Both the position numbers and the translations under genes were made by a program. From NCBI RefSeq assembly GCF_905475345.1, contig NC_066595.1, positions 7,353,001 through 7,417,000 on the forward strand: a stretch of DNA of 64,000 bases. Reading direction: 5' to 3'. Below are positions 61,501-64,000 of this stretch, in pieces. Origin of the DNA: Vespula vulgaris (taxonomy: Eukaryota > Arthropoda > Insecta > Hymenoptera > Vespidae). Each line of letters begins with the position of its first letter. The stretch's first letter is position 1. The notes beneath the pieces are model-generated. The model did no database searches and was not told the origin of the DNA. It saw only the letters and a program-made list of their open reading frames with translations.

Positions 61501-64000
61501 ATATTATAGAAAAGGAAATGAGAAAAATCGGATAGTGAATGCGTCCGAGTCGAGATATGAAACGCGTTGTTAAATCCTTAATGAATGAACGCTTTCTATC
61601 GGGTGTAACGGTGCATTCGAAGTTTCTCGATGCGACAGTAATATCGTGAACACTAGGATGAATTCGAGAGCGTATGCACACGTTTCGGTAACTCGCGGAT
61701 GCACGTGTCGCCGGGCTAATTAATGGCAGACACAGCTGATGGCGCATCGATGATTTAATAAACGATCTTTGTTCTTTTCGATTACGTTTTCATTTTTGAA
61801 CTTCAACCAACCGAAAGATCGAACACTCGGATGAATTGTTTGTATCGATGATACGAATATAAAATAATGCATTTTGGGTGCATCGATTCCAAGCAATTGG
61901 TCACTTCTGTTTCGAGCTTCGTTTCATTCTACTACGTCTATCTATCGTTTCTTTGCGTCCAACGGAAAATTCACTCGACCGTTTCAATAGAATTTACGAG
62001 AATTAGGTTCGCTCCTATTTCTTCTCTCTCTCTCTCTTCCTTCCTTCCTTCCTTTCTTTCTTTCTTTCTTTCTTTATTTATTTCTCTTTTATTTTCTTTT
62101 TTGGAAAATTTCATTAAAAGAACTAAAAAGACGAATGAATGGAAAAGCAATCGAGTAACTCCAGACGAACGATTCGATCGTTTAATCAAATTTTTATTTG
62201 CACGATACTATTAATTTATCGAAATATTTCAGAAATAAGTGAGAAATATATTGGTTTAAACATTATTAATCGTTATTTTGATTAAAATTTTAATGATATT
62301 CTTGATAACGTCGAAGAAATTTCAATTAAATTGTCTAATTCCCTTTTCATTTTCCTTTCCTTTACTTGATTGTCTAATCAGTGTTGGACCGTGAGCGCGA
62401 CATCTAATTAATGTAAGGTAGCCACTTAATTATAGCTAATGTTACTCGGGAGATGTGGTTACTCAAAGTGCCCTTTAATCATCCTCTGAACGTCGATTAC
62501 CATTTTCCATGCTCCTATCTCTTTCTTCTTTTACGCGATAACAAATATTTTCGAGATAATTCGTACGTTTCCGACGTTTGATTTATTTCGTAAAAAAAAG
62601 TAAATTCTTCGATGCACATTTTTTCTTTTTCTTTTTTATTTCTTCTTTTTTTTTTTGGAAGTTTCTCCTTAGTTCGTAATATTTTTCATGCCTTCCTAGA
62701 TCTCTCTCTTTTTCTCTCACTCTCTCTCTCTCTCTTTATCTCTCTCTTTCTTTCACGACTTAAATTCAGCTCCGACCATCTGGAAAGATCCCTCTTTCAT
62801 TCTTCCACGGTACTACCGTTTCTTTTCCATTAGAAGAAGGGAGTGCTAAATTTTGAATCAACCGATTCTATTTGCGCGCTGATGCGTCCGCGGGAACCAG
62901 GCATCTGCTTTTCCCTGGACCTTCTAATATTTTAAAAGGTGGTAGGGTGTTATTAGGTCACCTTAAAATACTTTAAAAGACGTAATAAGTTATATAGTAT
63001 CGTGATCGAACATACAGTAGCTAAGATAAGATATTTGTCATCTCTTTATTCTCGTTCTTAGTCATGAAACATTGAATCGTTCTCTCTCTCTCTCTCTCTC
63101 TCTCGCTCGCTTTATCACCTCTAATTATATCATGCTCGTAGAAATCGATAACAGAGAAGTCGGATCTAAAGAACGGTCTGAAATTCTCTGTTAATTTTGA
63201 AACAATTGTATCTATTAATTTACGTTATTATCTTATTACCAAGGACTTACGATATAGTGTATCATAAAATGAAAATGATCGTGGAGATTATACGTGTATT
63301 TGTTACGTGGATCAATGCAAATTAATTCATCTGGAAGAACGCATAATTATCGAAACTAAGGTATCTATTTTGATGAAATTTATATATCATCAATCATATT
63401 GAATATAACAGTAAAAGATTTATCTTCTTCTTCACATTAGCCGATATATCTTTTTCTTGACATTGTACGATTAAACAGGACAACTGGTTTTATCTTATTT
63501 CATATAATAACTTGAATTATTCCGTGGAAGATATTTTTCTTTGTTCTAAATGGCTCGACAGGTGCCAACCAGCCATCCTGCGCGACTATTCTCTTTTATG
63601 AATCCATTGGCGATCGAGATTTGGCTATACGTCTTGGCAGCGTACGTCTTGGTATCGGTTACTATGTTCGTCGTTGCAAGATTCAGTCCGTACGAGTGGA
63701 ATCATCCTTATCCCTGTCACGTCGGTCCAGAAATCATCGAAAATCAATTTTCTCTCTCGAACAGTTTTTGGTTCACCATTGGTACACTTATGCAACAAGG
63801 GAGCGATTTAAATCCAAAGGTACGAGGATCCTTTTCTTTTATTCATGTTTTTAAATCATATTATCTAGATTTATTCGATTCAATATAATTATTTGAATTG
63901 ATTCGACAGGCAACCAGCACGCGCATAGTCGGCGGCATTTGGTGGTTCTTCACGTTGATAATAATATCTTCTTACACCGCGAATTTGGCGGCATTTTTAA
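14043..64000 (+). CDS. Kainate-type ionotropic glutamate receptor subunit (GRIK2-like, insect KaiR1D/Ekar class), multi-exon, partial at both ends
   Basis: This is a ligand-gated cation channel subunit of the plasma membrane, expected to assemble as a tetramer and open on glutamate at synapses. Joining the exon blocks listed separately gives one uninterrupted frame of about 608 residues. In order these are the amino-terminal LIVBP-like domain (about residues 1-375), the S1 ligand-binding segment (about 376-490), M1 (about 506-530), the re-entrant pore loop with MQQGSD (about 555-573) and the start of M3 with SYTANLAAF. Motifs GPSDPIL, ELEHPWDGG, KYG, GEWNGIV, DFTKPFMNLGISI and RFSPYEW are those of metazoan kainate receptors. 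The first coding exon (signal peptide and first beta strand) and everything after M3 (S2, M4, C-tail) are absent; the 3' end is cut by the window edge. Every junction is GT-AG and preserves phase. Orthology to one named Drosophila gene is not resolved. The span given includes the introns. Confidence 0.95.
14821..14869. repeat. (TA)n microsatellite
   Basis: About 24 uninterrupted TA units lie in intron 2. Runs of similar make-up occur at 24200-24239, 26745-26775 and 31742-31778. Confidence 0.95.
16990..18000. repeat. AT-rich higher-order tandem array, ~280-bp unit with internal 14-bp subrepeats
   Basis: The landmark TTAACGTTATTT...AAGCTAAAACTAATAAAA recurs at 17031, 17311 and 17583, so the unit is about 272-280 bp and roughly 3.5 copies are present, the last one degenerate. 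Each unit contains a run of the subrepeat AACAATTTGTTATA, then CAATTGACATAA, then CTGAAAGCTAA, a GTATACAT-type AT tract, and another run of the subrepeat. The subrepeat is close to its own reverse complement (AACAAATTGTT against AACAATTTGTT), so many hairpins are possible. It is noncoding, inside intron 2. Confidence 0.9.
19245..19480 (+). repeat. Dispersed repeat, copy 2 (relative of 3607-3815)
   Basis: It matches the 3607-3815 stretch in the same orientation and order, sharing the CGATATTTCTCTGTTGTTTTGT block, the AAGAGATAAAGAGCATA block and the terminal AGTTATTTCAATCTCCGATA block. The copies differ by many substitutions and small indels, so the duplication is old. No open frame is conserved between them. 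Confidence 0.55.
20076..20452. repeat. Two-copy tandem duplication, ~191-bp unit
   Basis: AGTTGAAAGAGATAGTT at 20076 and AGTTGAAAGATATAGTT at 20267 begin two diverged copies. Each continues through ATAATATATTTTATT, ACAATAATTT(A/G)AAATATCGTTA, TTTGA(G/T)CGAAA and TAAATTA(G/T)ACGAATATA. It is noncoding, in intron 2. Confidence 0.75.
22095..22590. repeat. Degenerate tandem repeat (~190-225-bp units) just upstream of exon 3
   Basis: GAGAATAAATATTTC followed by a TTCGTAGG block occurs near 22100, 22290 and 22515. Between these lie repeated GATAAAAAATGAAC..TTTAAATATTAT and AAGATTTGTAATATGTGT segments. About 2.5-3 copies end some 65 bp before the exon 3 acceptor. Each unit carries a TTCGTAGG that resembles a splice acceptor. 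Confidence 0.7.
22655..22906 (+). CDS. Receptor exon 3: amino-terminal domain
   Basis: Acceptor TTCCAG at 22654, donor ACG|GTGAGT at 22906. It enters two bases into a codon and leaves with one base, making Gly with exon 4. It encodes residues 55-139: ACHQVKHGVQAVFGPSDPIL, then LEARLDLD, EFSINLHPAQ, and NWTKVGIIYEEDYG. The GPSDPIL loop and the FLNWTK strand are typical of the LIVBP fold in kainate receptors, and NWT is a possible N-glycosylation site. Shadow frames over the same bases are not real. Confidence 0.96.
24200..24239. repeat. (AT)n microsatellite
   Basis: About 20 AT units, preceded by CATA tetranucleotide units (24178-24199), within intron 3. Confidence 0.95.
26777..28056 (-). mobile_element. 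Decayed interspersed element, copy A (~1.28 kb), unclassified
   Basis: This stretch is collinear, with about 15-25 per cent divergence by eye, with 49317-50619. Its left end GAATAGTTCGAGAAG and the reverse complement of its right end (GAATAGAACGACACGG) share GAATAG and a looser extension, suggesting eroded terminal inverted repeats. On the minus strand, broken coding remnants can be read. One is a basic patch around RKYKRRFKRKK (about 27370-27420). Another is an acidic Ser-rich patch with SLRENSSSDENF and EQSEENFDEEDN (about 27240-27330). A third, FTKNIQPFLHLYDFC, lies near 27090-27150. Frames are interrupted by stops. The Cys-containing tail seen better in copy B faintly recalls the Cys-rich tail of some cut-and-paste transposases, but I cannot name the family. 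No clear target-site duplication is visible. Confidence 0.6.
29142..29331. repeat. Two (GA)n runs flanking a GC-richer spacer
   Basis: GA runs at 29142-29168 and 29279-29331 flank about 110 bp of mixed sequence that contains a short inverted CT segment (29265-29276). CTCTCTCTC followed by AAGAGAGAGAG can fold into a perfect hairpin at 29265-29290. Confidence 0.85.
29725..29769. repeat. (CT)n microsatellite
   Basis: About 22 CT units in intron 3, some 500 bp upstream of exon 4. Confidence 0.95.
30243..30418 (+). CDS. Receptor exon 4: amino-terminal domain
   Basis: Acceptor GTTTCAG at 30242, donor ACG|GTGAGA at 30418. It completes the Gly codon from exon 3 and ends in phase 0. It encodes residues 139-197: LVKLRELVRSPKS, VHLRQADPDSYRQVL, SKEIRNLIVDTRP and HMHHFLRT. 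This is the middle of the LIVBP-like domain, corresponding to the lobe-2 helix and strand that precede the LQLGM..DYHY segment of kainate receptors. It is the first of three exons packed within 700 bp. Confidence 0.96.
30568..30621 (+). CDS. Receptor exon 5: 18-codon exon of the amino-terminal domain
   Basis: A 54-bp exon between TTGTTCACAG and TTC|GTAAGT, phase 0-0, encoding ILQLQMNDYKYHYLFTTF (residues 198-215). The QM.DY.YHYLFTT core is highly conserved in kainate receptors. The flanking introns are only 149 bp and 145 bp, against 7 kb or more on the outer sides. The exon is too small to be seen as an open frame of its own and is recognised by homology and splice sites. Confidence 0.93.
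30767..30931 (+). CDS. Receptor exon 6: amino-terminal domain
   Basis: Acceptor CACGTGTAAG at 30766 (weak pyrimidine character close to the AG, but a long T-rich tract lies upstream), donor CAG|GTGAGT at 30931. Phase 0-0, 55 codons, residues 216-270: DIETFDLEDFKYNFVNIT, FRLVDADDVGV, LRDMERYQPAG and NKSKVIQ. NIT and NKS are possible N-glycosylation sites. It continues the LIVBP-like fold after the YLFTTF strand. Confidence 0.95.
31742..31778. repeat. (AT)n microsatellite
   Basis: About 18 AT units in intron 6, followed by AT-rich imperfect sequence to about 31820. Confidence 0.93.
34122..34162. repeat. (GA)n microsatellite
   Basis: About 20 GA units in intron 6, followed by GAAA units and further purine-rich sequence to about 34220. 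Confidence 0.93.
35901..35950. repeat. (CT)n microsatellite
   Basis: About 17 CT units in intron 6, grading into TTTCTCTC units. Confidence 0.93.
37136..37208. repeat. TTTTTC/TTTTCT pyrimidine minisatellite ending in TTTACAG
   Basis: Repeated CTTTTTT units with a longer period of about 30 bp (TTTTCTCTTTTCTTTTTTC appears twice) end in TTTTTTTACAG at 37208. This looks like an ideal polypyrimidine tract and acceptor, but the sequence that follows does not continue the receptor frame. Confidence 0.8.
38550..38702 (+). CDS. Receptor exon 7: end of the amino-terminal domain core
   Basis: Acceptor CATTCCAG at 38549, donor TCC|GTAAGT at 38702. Phase 0-0, 51 codons, residues 271-321: AEPALMYDSVQVFAVGLRTL, RPANISCELEHPWDGG and SLINYINS. 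MYD.V...A is the conserved helix of the LIVBP fold. The CELEHPWDGG loop with its Cys is characteristic of kainate receptors, where that Cys forms a domain disulfide. NIS is a possible glycosylation site. Confidence 0.96.
44332..44447. repeat. Compound microsatellite: (CT)n, (TCTA)n, (TCTG)n
   Basis: A CT run (44332-44362) is followed by TATC/TCTA tetranucleotides (about 44377-44424), three TCTG units and more TCTA. It is noncoding, in intron 7. The open frame over it is an artefact (repeating Leu-Ser / Ile-Tyr-Leu-Ser). Confidence 0.95.
46780..47040. repeat. (GAT)n/(AAT)n arrays flanking an AT palindromic core
   Basis: GAT units at 46784-46820 pass into ATA/AAT units, then into a core of complementary AT-rich segments (for example TAATAATAAAATAATAATGATAA with nearby TTATTATCATTAATA). 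A mirror-like series of AAT, GAT and AAT units follows to 47036. The core can fold into long AU hairpins. It is noncoding, in intron 7. Confidence 0.8.
47811..48545. repeat. Two-copy tandem duplication, ~357-bp unit
   Basis: CACGACTTCACATTGCTGG at 47812 and CACGATTCCACATTGCCGG at 48169 begin two copies. Both continue through AAAATCGAGATTTAAGACGA, CTCGAGCGAGATGTTAAATT, AACCGATATGTTCGTCTATT and ACGAATGAATCTAACG, then a degenerate A-rich part, and both end in ATCTATTTATTGTTTATAT. The copies are about 90 per cent alike by eye over the first 240 bp. It is noncoding; the CTCGAGCGAG core is notably CpG-rich for this intron. Confidence 0.85.
49317..50619 (-). mobile_element. Decayed interspersed element, copy B (~1.3 kb), unclassified
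   Basis: It is collinear with copy A at 26777-28056. The left end GTAATTCGGGAAATGACGA and the reverse complement of the right end GTAATGGGTGAAACGA share GTAAT and a GxGAAAxGA core, consistent with degraded terminal inverted repeats. Minus-strand remnants are VQRIREHKRRFKRQK (near 49860-49910), SLREDSSSDENFSNY (near 49770-49815) and FIKDIQPFLHLCDFCGKEVLCE (near 49610-49680), split by stops and frame changes. The CxxC...C tail suggests a zinc-binding end of a transposase-like or host-derived protein. I cannot assign the family from sequence alone. Confidence 0.6.
51612..51659. repeat. (CT)n microsatellite
   Basis: About 23 CT units in intron 7, followed by CA-rich sequence. A (GA)n tract lies 190-240 bp upstream (51368-51428), so the two could pair as an inverted repeat in RNA. 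Confidence 0.93.
54846..54947 (+). CDS. Receptor exon 8: linker between the amino-terminal and ligand-binding domains
   Basis: Acceptor GATATTACAG at 54845, donor AAG|GTAGGA at 54947. Phase 0-0, 34 codons, residues 322-355: VEMKGISGPIEFKEGRR, then FKLDLLKLKQHSLVK. The G.(S/T)G.I.F...G(R)R pattern is the conserved final strand region of the LIVBP-like domain in kainate receptors. It is the first exon of a cluster that carries the ligand-binding segment. Confidence 0.95.
55225..55326 (+). CDS. Receptor exon 9: end of the amino-terminal domain and first strand of S1
   Basis: Acceptor GATAATAG at 55224, donor TTG|GTAAGT at 55326. Phase 0-0, 34 codons, residues 356-389: VGEWRPGVGVNVTDTAAFYE, then ANVTLIVITIL. 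VG.W corresponds to the conserved start of the linker, and LIVITIL is the first beta strand of the S1 ligand-binding segment. NVT occurs twice as a possible glycosylation site. Its 3' edge falls exactly before the ExPYVM motif, so either alternative exon 10 can follow without changing frame. Confidence 0.95.
55327..55721 (+). other. Intron 9 (395 bp) upstream of alternative exon 10a
   Basis: It runs from GTAAGT to GTGGACAG. A pyrimidine tract (CCTTCTTTC units, then a T run) lies at about 55532-55600, more than 100 bp from the acceptor. The 20 bases next to the acceptor are mixed and not pyrimidine-rich. Confidence 0.8.
55722..55925 (+). CDS. Receptor alternative exon 10a: S1 ligand-binding segment, version a
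   Basis: It is 204 bp, phase 0-0, 68 codons (residues 390-457 in the form that uses it). It starts ETPYVMMHY and contains NYTGN, RFYGFCVDLLE, VGFSYRLDLVPDRKYG, DPETGEWNGIV and ends RELMRH. It aligns gap-free with exon 10b: 41 of 68 residues are identical. The Glu at position 1 and Tyr at position 4 match ligand-cleft residues of S1 in this family. The FYGF form differs from the YEGF form of 10b. Acceptor GTTCGTGGACAG has a poor polypyrimidine tract, and donor CAT|GTATGA departs from consensus. A weak exon of this kind suggests regulated inclusion. Overlapping open frames are shadows. Confidence 0.92.
57671..57761. repeat. (CT)n and (TATC)n compound microsatellite
   Basis: CT units at 57671-57702 are followed by TTTTTCTCTC and TATC units (about 57722-57761). 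It lies between alternative exons 10a and 10b. Confidence 0.93.
58072..58132. repeat. (GGAA)n tetranucleotide array upstream of exon 10b
   Basis: About eleven GGAA units, with further GAAA-rich sequence on both sides (58031-58132 is almost all purine). The array ends some 40 bp before the exon 10b acceptor. It is complementary in character to the pyrimidine tract that begins about 60 bp after exon 10b. Confidence 0.93.
58174..58377 (+). CDS. Receptor alternative exon 10b: S1 ligand-binding segment, version b
   Basis: It is 204 bp, phase 0-0, 68 codons occupying the same place in the protein as exon 10a (residues 390-457). It starts EQPYVMLRN and contains NFSGNERYEGFCIDLLKEI, VGFTYRIELVPDGKYG, YDYETGEWNGIV and ends RQLMDK, then joins KADLAVGS in exon 11. 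The RYEGFCIDLL and DGKYGVYDY wording matches what I recall of the standard insect KaiR1D-like kainate subunits, so this is probably the ancestral version. Acceptor GGTCCCCCATAG follows a pyrimidine-rich stretch and donor AAG|GTGAGC is strong. It is flanked closely by a purine array on the left and a CT/TTTC array on the right. Confidence 0.94.
58378..60584 (+). other. Intron between exon 10b and exon 11 (2.2 kb)
   Basis: It begins with a pyrimidine tract at 58436-58580, then GTCATC hexamer units near 58743-58767, AT runs, a TTTC/TCTG-rich stretch at 59380-59480, and a short coding-like frame at 60220-60312. It ends in a TTTTTTCAG acceptor. No third S1 exon was recognised. Confidence 0.8.
58436..58580. 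repeat. (CT)n and (TTTC)n pyrimidine tract downstream of exon 10b
   Basis: About 145 bases almost entirely C and T, made of CT dinucleotides and CTTT/TTTC units, beginning some 60 bp after the exon 10b donor. Long UCUU/CUCUCU RNA tracts are typical binding sites for PTB-type splicing repressors. The repetitive Ser-Leu and Glu-Arg-Glu frames over it are artefacts. Confidence 0.93.
60585..60689 (+). CDS. Receptor exon 11: end of S1
   Basis: Acceptor CTTTTTTCAG at 60584, donor AAG|GTAAGA at 60689. Phase 0-0, 35 codons, residues 458-492: KADLAVGSMTINYARESV, then IDFTKPFMNLGISILFK. The Arg in NYARE aligns with the invariant Arg that binds the alpha-carboxylate of glutamate, and the Thr of SMT with the cleft Thr. 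The Pro found in the vertebrate APLT motif is Ser here. DFTKPFM.LGISI is the conserved end of S1 before M1. Common to both splice forms. Confidence 0.96.
60690..63561 (+). other. Intron 11 (about 2.9 kb)
   Basis: It runs from GTAAGA to GGCTCGACAG. It contains a long T-rich pyrimidine stretch at 60940-61310, TTCC and TTTC units at about 62037-62077, CT runs at 62700-62740 and 63081-63104, and two non-repetitive patches with homeodomain-type words at 61697-61770 and 62371-62485. Open frames over the T-rich stretch are artefacts. Confidence 0.85.
62018..62077. repeat. (CT)n, (TTCC)n, (TTTC)n compound microsatellite
   Basis: A short CT run, four TTCC units and several TTTC units in intron 11, noncoding. 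Confidence 0.9.
63562..63819 (+). CDS. Receptor exon 12: M1 helix and re-entrant pore loop
   Basis: Acceptor GCTCGACAG at 63561, donor AAG|GTACGA at 63819. Phase 0-0, 86 codons, residues 493-578. It starts VPTSHPARLFSFMNPLA, then the M1 helix (IEIWLYVLAAYVLVSVTMFV), RFSPYEW, HPYPCHVGP, and the pore loop SNSFWFTIGTLMQQGSDLNP. The second Gln of MQQG is at the Q/R selectivity site and is encoded as CAA, the calcium-permeable form unless edited. RFSPYEW is a signature of AMPA and kainate subunits. Confidence 0.97.
63910..64000 (+). CDS. Receptor exon 13 (partial): M3 helix, cut by the window end
   Basis: Acceptor ATTCGACAG at 63909 after a 90-bp intron. Thirty full codons plus one base are present, residues 579-608: ATSTRIVGGIWWFFTLI, then ISSYTANLAAFL. 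SYTANLAAF is the near-invariant M3 gating motif of ionotropic glutamate receptors. The donor, the S2 half of the ligand site, M4 and the C-terminal tail lie beyond the window. Confidence 0.97.

Noticed and set aside
1..64000. tRNA, rRNA, CRISPR arrays, bacterial operons
   Set aside because: No cloverleaf with a GTTCRA loop, no rRNA-like blocks and no regularly spaced palindromic repeats with unique spacers were seen. The tandem arrays present are AT-rich satellites or microsatellites.

Overview
The window is eukaryotic and almost certainly from an insect. It is AT-rich but keeps many CpG-containing words. It carries dense (CT)n/(GA)n, (TTTC)n and (AT)n tracts, long introns, GT-AG splicing, and one protein-coding gene split into small exons. 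This texture suggests Hymenoptera, perhaps a vespid or other aculeate; the lineage is inference from base texture and protein similarity only.

The one gene I can support is a kainate-class ionotropic glutamate receptor subunit on the + strand (GRIK2-like / insect KaiR1D-Ekar-like). It enters the window without its first coding exon and leaves at base 64000 inside the M3 helix. Thirteen exon blocks join in frame: 14043-14204, 22655-22906, 30243-30418, 30568-30621, 30767-30931, 38550-38702, 54846-54947, 55225-55326, then either 55722-55925 or 58174-58377, then 60585-60689, 63562-63819 and 63910-64000. One spliced form gives about 608 residues: the amino-terminal (LIVBP-like) domain, the S1 half of the ligand-binding domain, M1, the re-entrant pore loop with an unedited Gln at the Q/R position, and M3 ending in the SYTANLAAF gating motif.

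The standout feature is a duplicated exon. Blocks 55722-55925 (here 10a) and 58174-58377 (10b) are both 204 bp, both phase 0-0, both 68 codons, and both encode the same stretch of S1 (from ExPYVM to the residues just before KADLAVGS). They share 41 of 68 residues. This looks like a pair of mutually exclusive exons giving one receptor two versions of half of its glutamate-binding cleft. The splice signals of 10a look weak and those of 10b strong. Exon 10b also sits between a long purine tract and a long pyrimidine tract that could pair in the pre-mRNA.

Region by region: 1-14042 is intron 1 or 5' flank with no supportable exon. 14205-22654 is an intron carrying a ~280-bp higher-order AT-rich tandem array (16990-18000) and two smaller tandem duplications. 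22907-30242 is an intron with one ~1.28-kb copy of a decayed interspersed element. 30243-30931 is a compact cluster of three exons. 30932-38549 and 38703-54845 are long introns; the latter holds the second ~1.3-kb element copy, a two-copy ~357-bp tandem duplication and a (GAT)n/(AAT)n array. 54846-60689 is the ligand-binding cluster with the alternative exons. 60690-63561 is an intron with homeodomain-site-rich patches, followed by the M1, pore and M3 exons. I saw no rRNA, tRNA, CRISPR, operon or bacterial features.
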